From assembly GCA_902801425.1 (NCBI GenBank), contig CADCIQ010000016.1, positions 1 through 42,020 on the forward strand: 42,020 nucleotides of DNA, given 5' to 3'. The stretch comes from an uncultured Bacteroidales bacterium. GTDB taxonomy: Bacteria; Bacteroidota; Bacteroidia; Bacteroidales; Bacteroidaceae. Positions 25,253 through 34,492 of the stretch are shown here, piece by piece. The position numbers and the translations under genes were made by a program. The notes beneath the pieces are model-generated. The model had not been told where the DNA came from. It worked only from the letters and a program-made list of their open reading frames with translations, and did not search any database. Numbering within the stretch: position 1 is the first letter of the stretch; each line of letters opens with the position of its first letter.

Positions 25253-28200
25253 CTAAAATCCTATCGCTACATTTGCAGTAAACGACTTTGAACGCGCTGT
25301 CTTATTATCAATTGCAACACCCCATCCTCCTACTGATATTTCAGGATCAACACCTGAATATTTCGTCCAGCAGAAGAGATTGTTCATAGTAACATAGAAC
25401 TGCAACTGATTAAGTCCGTACTTCTTCAATTCCTTCTTGGGGAAGTTATATCCCACCTGAAGATTCTGGAAACGCAGGAATGAGCCATCCTCCACATAAC
25501 GGCTACTACCCTGATAGTTGTATGCCGAGTTGTTGTCATATACATATATGGCACGTGGTATCATGGTCTCGTCACCATCCTTGCGCCAACGCCAGTTTAC
25601 AGTTGAACACTGGTTGTAGGCACTACTCATAGACTCAAGGTCACGACGTGCTGCGTTCACTATCTTATTGCCCCAACGATATGTGAAGCGAGCCTTCAGA
25701 TTCCAGCCTCCATAAATGAACGATACATTGAAACCACCTTGCAACTTTGGCATCGAGTTACCGAGATACACGATGTCAAGAGCGTTTATCTGACCGTCGT
25801 GGTTAATATCCTCATATATTGCATCACCACCCTGGAAGGTGTATGTGGCAGCACCTGAGTTATAGTTATATACTATGCGCTTAGGCTGTCCGTTATTATC
25901 CATAACCACCTTACCGTCAGTACCAGTAACGACAGGCATTGTCTTACCATCGGCAAGCATAGAGTTTATCCAGTTCTCATAATCAGTGGTAGTCCATGAA
26001 GGATTGCTCTGCAACTGCTCTGCATTATAGTTTCTCAGATAGTCGAATGAATACTGATACACGCCCTTATAACGGAATCCATAGATAGAGCCGAGGGCAT
26101 TACCCGTCTGAACACGGTTAAGGAAATCACCACGCTTTGTTGCACTCCAGTCTGAATTGATAGCATTGAGAACTCTATCGTCCATCTCTGTTATCTCATT
26201 ATAGTTCTGAGCAATATTGAAACCGGCACTCATTGAGAACTTTCCTATCTTCAGGAATTTCTTTCCAGAGACATTAAGCTCCCAACCGTCATTCTTCATG
26301 CTGCCCACATTCTGATAGGCAAGGCTTGGATAGCCTGTGGTGTAGGGTATGGCTACTGTCTTCTGCAACAGGTCGCGTGTGTCTTTGTGATAGAAGTCGA
26401 AATCCACCTCTATTATATCATCGAGGAATCCGAGGTTAAGACCGAGGTTGTAGGATGTGGTCTTTTCCCAGCGGAGATCATCAAGTTTGAGGCCGTCCAT
26501 TCTGGTATATGTTCCGTATGCACCTGTACCTGCAGTATATGTATTATAAAAGAGGTAGTCAGAATCTGGAGCCTTACCATTTACACCCCATGAAGCACGT
26601 AATGCCACCATTGACACTTGCTTGCGCAATGACTCGAAGAATGGCTCATCGGATATGTTGTAGCGCAATGACACTCCAGGAAAATACGCCCATTTCTGAC
26701 TGGGACCAAACTTTGAATCGCCGTCGGCACGGAGCGAGAAACCGAGGCTGTAACGCTGCTTGTAGGAGAAGTGGGCGTTATAGATCCAGTTCTGGGAGTT
26801 GGAACGTGAGTTGCCACTATTGAGTCCGTTGTATGTCTTGTTGCGGATGGTGGTGTAGAGCAATGCACCTTCGGATGTGACTGATGTGATGCCGTTTGGC
26901 ATATTGAATTTTGCCACATACTGCGAGTTGCTGCGCTGGGTACTCATCTCGTAGCGTGCAAGCATGGTCATGGTGATGTCCTCGTTCTTGAAATAGGGTG
27001 TGAAGATGAACTCTCCACGCGCTCCTATCTTCAGGCGGTTTGACTCTGACTTCTCTGAATAATTATACTGCAGGGGTGAACCTTCCCAGGAGAGCGAGGC
27101 TATCTCTGCAGAAACGTAGGCTGGCATGGTTCGTGCATAGATATCGAAATCTACACGACCATTAAACGTGAGGCGTGTCTGCCCTGCTGCCGTACCGAGG
27201 AGCTCGTACTTGAGGTTGAAATCAGGGGTGATGCGGTAGGTCTGGTCTTTCTTCCATGACAACTCCGCATTGGCTACTGGATTGCCAAGATCTTTAACGG
27301 AACGTAGCTCGTAGGATGAATAGTTGCCTGTGTAGGGTGTGAGTTCATTGAGGGTTCCGATGGGGTTCATTGTATAGAACTGATCAGTGTCGTTGCCATT
27401 CGCATCCTGCTTATACACGCTCATGTTAGGTGCCATTTTCTGTGCCTGACCGACTATGTCGTAATAGTTCATGAGATTGTCGGTGTAGGTAAGGGCGAAG
27501 TTGGTGGAGAAGCGAATGCGGTCTGACACGTTATAGTCGAGCACAAGACGTGTTGACAATCTGTCAAGATGCTGATTGATGATATAGTTCTCCTGATTGT
27601 CATAACCGCCAGAAATACGGAAAGTAGCCTTCTGACCACCACCTGTAATGTTCAAGTTATATGAATGCTGCGGACCGAATTTCGTCACTTCCTTCACCCA
27701 GTCGGTGTTGTTGTTCCAGTTCTCGAAATCAGCCCATGATTTGTCGTAGTTTATCTCACGGATATTAGAGGTAGCTGTATTTGACTGGTTAGGGTTGTAG
27801 TATTCCTCCTTGATAAGCATGGTGTAGTCATCACCATTAAGAAGGTCATAGCCCTTAGGCTGCCATGTGCCTGTGAACTTATACGAGAAATTGACTCGCG
27901 GCTTTCCGCGACTGCCTCGCTTAGTGGTGATCTCGATAACACCATTTGCACCTCTTGATCCCCAAACGGCAGTAGCAGCTGCATCCTTGAGCACGTCAAT
28001 CTTCGCAATATCCTCCACGTTCACGGAGAGAAGTGAAGAATATTCTTCCTCTGACGCATTCTGGAAGTCGAAGTTCTGGTCAGGGTTGTCGAATATCTTT
28101 CCGTCAACAACGATAAGCGGTTCTGCATTACCGTTGATAGTGGTGACACCACGCAGACGCATAGAAGTTCCTGCACCGAGGTTACCAGAGTTTGCCACGA

Positions 28201-28741
28201 TGTCAAGTCCGGCTATCTCACCCTGCAAAGCCTCATCGGCTGAGGTGAATGCCATCCCCTCTACCTCTGATAGATTGAAGGTGGATTGTGCCACGGTCAT
28301 CTCCTTCTTGGCTATGTTAAGACCGCCTGATGTTCCACGCGAACCCTTCACCACAACCTCCTTAAGGTTAGTGTTCTCCGAATCGAGTTTCACCTCAAAC
28401 GTGGTCTTGTCACCAATAGTCACACTATATTTCTTGCAACCAACGTAAGTGATTTCCAGTTTGTTCTTCGAGTTCTTTACCTCCATGGAGAAGTTACCCA
28501 TCATATCTGTCTGCGAAGCAGAAACGATACGGTTGTTCGCATCCTTCTCCACCACGTTAGCCATCATGATCGGTCCCATGTCGTCGGATACGGTACCGGA
28601 AATGACGCGGGTCTGAGCAAAAGAGAAAAGAGGGAAGAGGAGGAAGAGAAGAACGACAACGGCCTCTCCCCCCGCCCTCCCCCGTAGGGAGGGAGCCGGT
28701 AGGCGGAAGGTGTTCGCTATATGTCGGAATATTTTAAGCAT
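25253..28741 (-). CDS. SusC/RagA-like TonB-dependent transporter (second pair)
   Basis: Outer-membrane barrel of 1162 residues. Order: signal peptide ending FPLFSFAQ (cleavage near 42), carboxypeptidase-regulatory-like domain (VISGTVSDDMGPIMMANVV, near 45-130), plug with LRGVTTINGNAEPLIVVDG and the SusC signature DAAATAVWGSRGANGVIEIT, then the barrel ending ANVAIGF. It takes up a large ligand with its SusD, 53 bp downstream across an AT-rich repeat. Residues about 16-28 (APSLRGRAGGEAV) are encoded by the GC-rich element; the first 17 codons are shared with two unrelated genes of the array. Confidence 0.95.
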   Translation of the reverse strand: MLKIFRHIANTFRLPAPSLRGRAGGEAVVVLLFLLFPLFSFAQTRVISGTVSDDMGPIMMANVVEKDANNRIVSASQTDMMGNFSMEVKNSKNKLEITYVGCKKYSVTIGDKTTFEVKLDSENTNLKEVVVKGSRGTSGGLNIAKKEMTVAQSTFNLSEVEGMAFTSADEALQGEIAGLDIVANSGNLGAGTSMRLRGVTTINGNAEPLIVVDGKIFDNPDQNFDFQNASEEEYSSLLSVNVEDIAKIDVLKDAAATAVWGSRGANGVIEITTKRGSRGKPRVNFSYKFTGTWQPKGYDLLNGDDYTMLIKEEYYNPNQSNTATSNIREINYDKSWADFENWNNNTDWVKEVTKFGPQHSYNLNITGGGQKATFRISGGYDNQENYIINQHLDRLSTRLVLDYNVSDRIRFSTNFALTYTDNLMNYYDIVGQAQKMAPNMSVYKQDANGNDTDQFYTMNPIGTLNELTPYTGNYSSYELRSVKDLGNPVANAELSWKKDQTYRITPDFNLKYELLGTAAGQTRLTFNGRVDFDIYARTMPAYVSAEIASLSWEGSPLQYNYSEKSESNRLKIGARGEFIFTPYFKNEDITMTMLARYEMSTQRSNSQYVAKFNMPNGITSVTSEGALLYTTIRNKTYNGLNSGNSRSNSQNWIYNAHFSYKQRYSLGFSLRADGDSKFGPSQKWAYFPGVSLRYNISDEPFFESLRKQVSMVALRASWGVNGKAPDSDYLFYNTYTAGTGAYGTYTRMDGLKLDDLRWEKTTSYNLGLNLGFLDDIIEVDFDFYHKDTRDLLQKTVAIPYTTGYPSLAYQNVGSMKNDGWELNVSGKKFLKIGKFSMSAGFNIAQNYNEITEMDDRVLNAINSDWSATKRGDFLNRVQTGNALGSIYGFRYKGVYQYSFDYLRNYNAEQLQSNPSWTTTDYENWINSMLADGKTMPVVTGTDGKVVMDNNGQPKRIVYNYNSGAATYTFQGGDAIYEDINHDGQINALDIVYLGNSMPKLQGGFNVSFIYGGWNLKARFTYRWGNKIVNAARRDLESMSSAYNQCSTVNWRWRKDGDETMIPRAIYVYDNNSAYNYQGSSRYVEDGSFLRFQNLQVGYNFPKKELKKYGLNQLQFYVTMNNLFCWTKYSGVDPEISVGGWGVAIDNKTARSKSFTANVAIGF

Positions 28742-28931
28742 AATTACGAATTTATTAAATGAAAAATGAAAAGTGAAAAATGAAAAATACAGATCAGTAT
28801 TTTATAATTCTTCATTATTCATTTTATTATTTACTACTTTTGCCCCTTTGCCGCGAGAAAAAGTATCTACTCCCCCTGTGGGGGTGAGGGGGGCAGCTCC
28901 CTCCCTACGGGGGAGGGCGGGGGGAGAAGCC
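28661..28931. repeat. MITE-like cassette at the FAS1-SusC junction (copy 3)
   Basis: GC-rich arms at 28661-28699 and 28894-28931 are reverse complements with one or two mismatches. Between them lie the SusC start codon (28741), an AT-rich spacer (GAAAAATGAAAAGTGAAAAA type) and the CTCCCCCTGTGGGGGTGAGG palindrome. The outer arm also forms the last codons of the upstream FAS1 gene's surroundings. Confidence 0.88.
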
Positions 28932-28937
28932 GTAGGT

Positions 28938-31763
28938 TTACGGGTTGTACCTCAACGGCTCACTTATCTGATGCACCACGGCAAATGATGATACGCTGAT
29001 GTTCTTGGCAGATGCGGCACGAGCATCAAACTCATAGTCGCGTGTCATCATGTTCACCAGTTTATCCTTTGAGTTTGCGTCAATTCTAACGCTGTGACCT
29101 GTAGCATCAGTAACGGTAAGAATGCCATCAGTACTCTCCGTAGTGATTTTGGCAGGAATACCCAACTCTGACGAATACATTGACTGATATGTAGTTCTTG
29201 GCACCTTATTGTCTGCAAACACGGAATTGTTCTGGAAATGGTATCTCACAAAGGCACGAAGAGCGTTCAGTTTCTTCAGCACATCAGCCTTTGCCTGCCT
29301 TATCTCGCCTTCTGAATAGTCACCCTCACTTCCCTGATACTTCTCAAATATTTCCTTTATCTCAGAGATGCGGGGCAGACCATTATTGTTGTATGCTATC
29401 TCCATCGCATTATTGTCGGGTGCGAAGAATGTGTAGTTATAGCCATTGAAGAAGTTCACGTTCTGGTCGAGAGCACAACCGCCCTTTGCCGAGAACACGA
29501 AATAACGCTCCTGTGGCGATGTGCCAACCGTAGCAGTCTCGGCAATGCCCGCCCAGCTCATAAGCACCGATTCATCGAAGATTGAAATCATGTCAAGGAA
29601 CTCAGAGAAACGATCCTCATACTTATGCAGAAGCGCATATACGCTCGTTATTGATGGCTGTATAACATTATCAAGGGCTAAGGTATAACCGTTACCCTTC
29701 GTAGGATACCAGCCTCGGGTGATATTTGCAGCCTTTGCACCATTATCCAACTGAGCACCGCCACGCACCTTGCCAGTGAATGTCACCACATTGCCGTTCC
29801 GCGTCTTGCTAAAGTCATCCAGACGGATTGCACCACCATGCTTTGTGAGGTAGTAGTGATTTTCGCCAAAACGATCTACGTTTGAGGAGTCAAGGATAAG
29901 TGTGTGATACTGCAACACATCATAAACCTGTGACTTATAGTCCTTTGAGCTTGCAATGATATCCTCAACTGTATTCCTTACGGAAGATGAAATCTCACCA
30001 GTCGCCTTATTGTAGTCGTGCACCTTCACGCCAATCTTCTCAACAAGCTCACCACGCTTGTTAGCCTCCCAATGTGAGTAGAACTCAAGCGCGCGAGGGG
30101 TTGTAGAAGCGAGTGACACAGGGTCGATATAGCAACCTGCAAAGGCATTATTGCTGGGCAGAAAGAAAGCGAACTTTGACTTCATGGCAAGGAGATAATA
30201 GTAAAGGTCTGCTCCCCATGTAGAAGCAGAAGTTCCGTTTGTCTTATCCTGCGCAAAGGAGTTCATGATGCTATACTCAGGAAAGATAACCGCAGGACCG
30301 AGTACTGACTGATACTCGTCGGGCACTATCATTCTGTTGAGTTTATACACCACTCCATTGCTTGCCACGCAGATATCATATTTCTCTCCCTCCGCAGTCT
30401 GCTTGCGGGCAAGGTCAGAGGTAGTAAGTCCCATGAACTCACCTGATGCGTTCTGCTGAATCTTACTGAACTTGCTTGGCACACTCTCAATGAAAGAGCT
30501 CTGCATCAGGTTATTAACGAAGGTGGTAAGAATGCCGTTTCCCTTCACGAACATAGTGTCAAGATGCTCTGGAAGATTCTCTGGGGTATTAGGCAAACCA
30601 GTCCTACCATAGTTCTCCACGAAGAAAGCACCGTCACCTCCTGCACAGAAATATTTCTGCAACACCTCATCCGTTGGAACGAGAATAGCACCCATATCAG
30701 CCAATGAAACGGCAGAAGATGTGTATTGATTCCATCCTGGATCCCAGAGCAACTGCTTGCTCGTTGTAGAAGAGCCATTAGGGTCGAGAGTAGTGCCACC
30801 AGAACCGTGTGACTTCTTTGAGAAATAGCGAACCTCAAAGACTGAGTCAAGCAGCGCCCTGCCATTCTGCAATGCCCATGAATTATATGAGTTTGTTGCG
30901 TTAGCATTATAATAAGGTGCACTATGATAGTCAAGCATACGCGAGAAGAGTTTTGTATTTTTCTCACTACGTAAAACCTGCCCTACATTGCCAGGAGGTA
31001 CTATCACCTTATCCACCTGATGTATATATCCGTTCAGACAGGTCACGTCACTCTTAATAACCTTATTACCAAACACGTATGCACTCTGAGAGTCATCTAC
31101 GCTTGCACCCACGTTCTCGCCACGCAGAATACCGAAATCACAGTCTGCACCAGTCACGGTGATATCATTATTGAGCATCTGCTCTCTTGTGAAATGAACT
31201 ATCATAGGCACAGTACCATCGTATATCACGTTGATGCCTTTCTGATAGTAGTTTCTCCAATAGGAATTGCCCTGAGGCATTGCTGCTCCAGAGTACAGGG
31301 TATATATTGTATCGGTAATACTTAGGTTTGAAGCATGCTTCAAGGCTATCCCACGGCTTACATTGTTATCATCGGCAGACACATTGGAAAGCATACCTGT
31401 GAGCATCGCATTGTCGAGCATCGAAGTGTATAGCAACTGCTTCTTCATGCCCTCTGTCAGCTCGGCGTATGAGTGAACACCGAAAGCATTGTCTGACTGG
31501 AAGAAAGCCTCGAAAGCAGCATCGTTAGCAGGAAATATAGTCTTACTACCAGTTCGTCCAAGTACCTCGTCATAACCAAGATCCTTTACCAACCGCAGAT
31601 AGTTGGTAAAGGAACCATCAAGGTGCTTGCCCGACTGTAGTTCCTCGTATATCGTAGAACCGAGCCACTCTGGCTTCTCATCTGCTGGCACGAGTTCTTC
31701 CCTCTGACAGGAATACATCATCGCCATGCACGAAAGAGATGCACATAAGATGAGCTTTTTCAT
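28938..31763 (-). CDS. FAS1 (fasciclin) domain lipoprotein, four FAS1 units
   Basis: First gene of the array, 941 residues. The signal peptide (MKKLILCASLSCMAMMYSC) is ordinary, with a lipidated Cys at 19, unlike the repeat-built signals downstream. Four FAS1 units are marked by TIFPANDAAF (near 77), ILVPTDEVLQ (near 358), FFLPSNNAF (near 531) and TFFAPDNNAM (near 777). FAS1 units are adhesive folds of about 140 residues; spacing here is wider, so there are inserts. A surface protein that binds the ligand of the SusC-SusD pair is inferred. The promoter box at 31865-31872 probably drives the entire seven-gene array. Confidence 0.88.
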   Translation of the reverse strand: MKKLILCASLSCMAMMYSCQREELVPADEKPEWLGSTIYEELQSGKHLDGSFTNYLRLVKDLGYDEVLGRTGSKTIFPANDAAFEAFFQSDNAFGVHSYAELTEGMKKQLLYTSMLDNAMLTGMLSNVSADDNNVSRGIALKHASNLSITDTIYTLYSGAAMPQGNSYWRNYYQKGINVIYDGTVPMIVHFTREQMLNNDITVTGADCDFGILRGENVGASVDDSQSAYVFGNKVIKSDVTCLNGYIHQVDKVIVPPGNVGQVLRSEKNTKLFSRMLDYHSAPYYNANATNSYNSWALQNGRALLDSVFEVRYFSKKSHGSGGTTLDPNGSSTTSKQLLWDPGWNQYTSSAVSLADMGAILVPTDEVLQKYFCAGGDGAFFVENYGRTGLPNTPENLPEHLDTMFVKGNGILTTFVNNLMQSSFIESVPSKFSKIQQNASGEFMGLTTSDLARKQTAEGEKYDICVASNGVVYKLNRMIVPDEYQSVLGPAVIFPEYSIMNSFAQDKTNGTSASTWGADLYYYLLAMKSKFAFFLPSNNAFAGCYIDPVSLASTTPRALEFYSHWEANKRGELVEKIGVKVHDYNKATGEISSSVRNTVEDIIASSKDYKSQVYDVLQYHTLILDSSNVDRFGENHYYLTKHGGAIRLDDFSKTRNGNVVTFTGKVRGGAQLDNGAKAANITRGWYPTKGNGYTLALDNVIQPSITSVYALLHKYEDRFSEFLDMISIFDESVLMSWAGIAETATVGTSPQERYFVFSAKGGCALDQNVNFFNGYNYTFFAPDNNAMEIAYNNNGLPRISEIKEIFEKYQGSEGDYSEGEIRQAKADVLKKLNALRAFVRYHFQNNSVFADNKVPRTTYQSMYSSELGIPAKITTESTDGILTVTDATGHSVRIDANSKDKLVNMMTRDYEFDARAASAKNISVSSFAVVHQISEPLRYNP

Positions 31764-31864
31764 AATTATTCTGTTAATAGGTTTCGTTATTACTTTCCGT
31801 GTTTGTTGATGAAGTTATTAGGAACTCACGTTATAAGAATTTCTACACACCATCTTTTGATTTG

Positions 31865-31872
31865 CAAAAATA
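31865..31872 (-). promoter_or_regulatory. -7 box for the SusCD/FAS1 array
   Basis: It reads TATTTTTG on the minus strand (TAnnTTTG consensus), followed by CA, about 100 bp upstream of the first FAS1 start. A TTG lies 14 bp upstream, slightly closer than normal for a -33 element. The rest of 31764-32015 holds no gene. Confidence 0.55.
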
Positions 31873-32015
31873 ACATTTTTATTTGACAATTATGCATAAT
31901 TTCACGAAAAAATGCAAAAAAAGAAGAATAAAACAGAAAAAGCCACCTTCATCTATCATTTTTCCATGTTCTATGGCTATACTTTCGCAGGTTATTTTCT
32001 CGATTACATAGGCAC

Positions 32016-32363
32016 TCAAGTTTCACAAGCTCTACTTGCATTCTTTGCCCGCATCTTATTCAGCACCCCGACAATAGTCTGATTGAGGATGTAAGAGCTG
32101 ACGATCTGTAACGATGCACCATTAAACTCCACCACATCATCCTCCTTTAGCTGATTGCTCAGTTTCAGCAATAGTTTGTCAACCCCATCCTGCGGATCAA
32201 CCTCCACACCACCAGTCAATAGCGGTGCGATGTGTTTCGCTATGTCTATTCGTTGCTGGTTCATCTCAGCATTAACCTTGCCGAGAGCCTCCTTCACGTT
32301 ATTATCACTTAGGCTGAGAAGTTCCGTAGCCCTCTGTATTGCCTTTACGAGTATTGAGTCCAT
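32016..32363 (-). CDS. Small protein of unknown function (115 aa)
   Basis: I do not recognise this family. The 115-residue product is soluble, without signal peptide, and mostly helical by composition (KAIQRATELLSLSDNNVKEALGKVNAEMNQQRIDIAKHI is strongly heptad-like; shown here only as a description of residues 8-46). A -7 box lies 88 bp upstream and its codon use resembles that of neighbours, which supports a real gene. It lies between the array and the RiPP locus, on the same strand as both. No evidence ties it to either. Confidence 0.5.
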   Translation of the reverse strand: MDSILVKAIQRATELLSLSDNNVKEALGKVNAEMNQQRIDIAKHIAPLLTGGVEVDPQDGVDKLLLKLSNQLKEDDVVEFNGASLQIVSSYILNQTIVGVLNKMRAKNASRACET

Positions 32364-32450
32364 AGTATTATATTAATGTCCGACATAAGTGTAAAAGATT
32401 CCCTTTTGAGTTGTGTGCCAAGCATCCTCGTGCACCATTATCTCTGGATG

Positions 32451-32458
32451 CAAAAATA
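32451..32458 (-). promoter_or_regulatory. -7 box for the 115-aa gene
   Basis: TATTTTTG on the minus strand, followed by CA, 88 bp upstream of the start at 32363. The stretch 32364-32772 otherwise has only AT-rich DNA and a degenerate tract of ATCCCATCCAAATCCCATTC type (about 32715-32752). Confidence 0.5.
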
Positions 32459-32772
32459 ATCAATCTTTCCCATACCGCCAAATTTTTCCGCGATTATTTC
32501 CGAAAATTATTTAGTGTCTCATTTACACATTTCCCTATTTTCAAAACATTCATATCAACCAGATAACAATCACAATATGCCGGAAAATTTCAACTATTAG
32601 AATAATTGAAATTTCCCAGCATATCTCAGAGGGCAAAAGCTGCCTTTCCACTTTGCTTTTTCCATTTTTTGAATATCTGTCAATTTGGGGGAGACATAAA
32701 CATAGTAACTCCATTGTAATTCCCATGCAAATCCCATCCAAATCCCATTCCTAAAAAGGCGGGAAAAAGACT

Positions 32773-33039
32773 TCACTCCACAACCTTTTGCTCAACCCAA
32801 TCCTTGAGCAAGTCCTTAACCGCCTCGGATGCCTCTTCACGACTTACTTCATACTCATCCAGAAGCAAATCCACAAGCGTTTCCTCTGTAAAGACCTTTC
32901 CCTCTACAGACTTCCACAAATAAGCAGCACTTTCGTTCAACTTACGAAGTACTCCCGAATGAGCAACATTTGCGCCTACCCCGACCAAAAGGTTCTGCGA
33001 ACCTAATGATTTCAAAACGTATCCGTCAATTATTTTCAT
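32773..33039 (-). CDS. PqqD-like peptide-binding (RRE) protein
   Basis: Protein of 88 residues with the PqqD fold pattern: a beta start (IIDGYVLKSLGSQNLLVGVG), then LNESAAYLWKSVEGKVFTEETLVDLLLDEYEVSREEASEAVKDLL (described at residues 34-80), the typical 'LNxxaxxLWxxl' followed by a winged-helix segment. PqqD-like domains bind the leader of a RiPP precursor and hand it to the radical SAM enzyme. Its start codon overlaps the stop of the maturase gene by 4 bp (ATGA), so the two are coupled. Located in the cytoplasm. Confidence 0.88.
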   Translation of the reverse strand: MKIIDGYVLKSLGSQNLLVGVGANVAHSGVLRKLNESAAYLWKSVEGKVFTEETLVDLLLDEYEVSREEASEAVKDLLKDWVEQKVVE

Positions 33040-34412
33040 ACTAATTTTCTTTCCATTTTCTTATTATTTTCATCCGACTCATTCTTTTTCTTCTTCAAAT
33101 AAGAATGATACAGATTAACTATACCATCCTTAATATCTAAGATTTTCTTCTCTCTGAATTCCTTATGGCATGTTTCTGCTTCATGACATACTTTCAATCT
33201 TATACATTCGGGATACAATAAACATGTCTTGCATTCCTCAATTTTGTCACAATGTGAACTATAATATGCAAGCATATCATCGTTCAATTTTTCATCATCA
33301 ATAGTTCCAACATAATTACCATCGAGACAGCCTTCGCATTTAGTCAAATGTCCATCAGGAAGAATCACAATTGAATTTGGAGAGTCAGCCATACACGAAT
33401 TAGTCTTAAACTCATTCTTTTTCCTATAAGGTGTACATTTCAATCCCAAAGAAACAATCTCTTTCTCAAGTTCTCTTTGCTGATCACATATTCCCTTACG
33501 AAGTTCGTGGGTTCTTTTATTATTACATCCACCGTTATTCTCAAATAAAGTATGTGAATAAACTGCACAACCATCTTTGTGTTTATATCGAGAAGCTAAT
33601 TCTTTAACCAATAGTTTCACATCTTGTATATTATAAGCATCGATATTAAGTCTTATAGCAACCTTTATTCCAGAATCCAGCAAGTCGCTTATATTATTCA
33701 ATACACGTTCATAAGCATTTTTATCATTGTTTTTGTATGCCTTTACTTTATTATAGATTTTCTCTGTTCCATCCAAAGTTATTTGAACCTTATAGAGATT
33801 CCATAATTCTTTGGCCTTTTCTATTGTTGGTTTATCAAATAAATAACCATTACTCATCATAGTACAGTAATAATCGAGTCCCTTATCCTTTAAACCTACA
33901 CAGATTATGTCAATTGCCCTCTGATTACATAAAGGTTCTCCACCGAACCAAGTTATAGCCAATTCTTTAGATTCTTTACAACGTGACCTTTCTATATATT
34001 CAACTACTTTATTTGCAATTTCGTCAGACATCGTAATCTTTTGAGACTTTGCCTCAAAACAATAAAAACACCTTGCATTACAATCTGTAGTTGTAAGAAT
34101 TGTATAACCATTAATTCCATGAGTTTGACATAGAGTACAACTCAATACATCACGAATATCATCAACAAACTTCAACTCATCGAATTCATCGGGAACATAA
34201 AACCACTTTTTGAAAAGTTCTCTTTTAACATAATCATTATCTTCATTTTCATCTATCAACAGAAGTTCCTTAGTGAGTGTATTATAAAATAAATGCCCGC
34301 CTTCAATTTCTATTTCATAGCAAAAAGAAGATTTTCTAAAAGAGCAGTCGCAAAACGACTGCTCTCCTATTATATCAGCAACATCTGTTATTGGGAAAGA
34401 CAATATTTCCAT
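33036..34412 (-). CDS. Radical SAM/SPASM peptide maturase
   Basis: Cytoplasmic Fe-S enzyme of 458 residues. The SAM cluster motif is CNARCFYC (C111, C115, C118), followed by WFGGEPL near 155-161 and MSNGYL. The C-terminal SPASM region has many cysteines (C340, C359, C362, C388, C394, C397, C403, C409, C415), enough for two auxiliary clusters, including the CxxxxxC and CxxC spacing of this class. The N-terminal 100 residues include YNTLTKELLLIDE, a pattern I know from other Bacteroidales peptide maturases. It sits between a Cys-rich precursor gene and a PqqD-like gene, so it likely forms thioether or other crosslinks on that peptide. Base composition is AT-richer than the neighbours, hinting at horizontal transfer. 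Confidence 0.92.
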   Translation of the reverse strand: MEILSFPITDVADIIGEQSFCDCSFRKSSFCYEIEIEGGHLFYNTLTKELLLIDENEDNDYVKRELFKKWFYVPDEFDELKFVDDIRDVLSCTLCQTHGINGYTILTTTDCNARCFYCFEAKSQKITMSDEIANKVVEYIERSRCKESKELAITWFGGEPLCNQRAIDIICVGLKDKGLDYYCTMMSNGYLFDKPTIEKAKELWNLYKVQITLDGTEKIYNKVKAYKNNDKNAYERVLNNISDLLDSGIKVAIRLNIDAYNIQDVKLLVKELASRYKHKDGCAVYSHTLFENNGGCNNKRTHELRKGICDQQRELEKEIVSLGLKCTPYRKKNEFKTNSCMADSPNSIVILPDGHLTKCEGCLDGNYVGTIDDEKLNDDMLAYYSSHCDKIEECKTCLLYPECIRLKVCHEAETCHKEFREKKILDIKDGIVNLYHSYLKKKKNESDENNKKMERKLV

Positions 34413-34492
34413 ATATAACGTGCAAACAAATATCTACATTTCAAAATATTTACAACTATCAGATAACAAATTGAACCATGAGATACTTTTGG

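Noticed and set aside
6447-28931. CRISPR array as explanation for the GC-rich repeats
   Set aside because: The copies are scattered, in both orientations, not evenly spaced and without spacers or cas genes.
15232-28931. Insertion sequence
   Set aside because: The cassettes have inverted ends but carry no transposase frame, and no clear target-site duplication was found by eye. At most they are MITE-like.
32550-32741. 63-codon minus-strand open frame after the PqqD-like gene
   Set aside because: Its first codons are a degenerate GGATTTGGATGGG-type repeat and the rest is AT-rich; no ribosome-binding site or family pattern.
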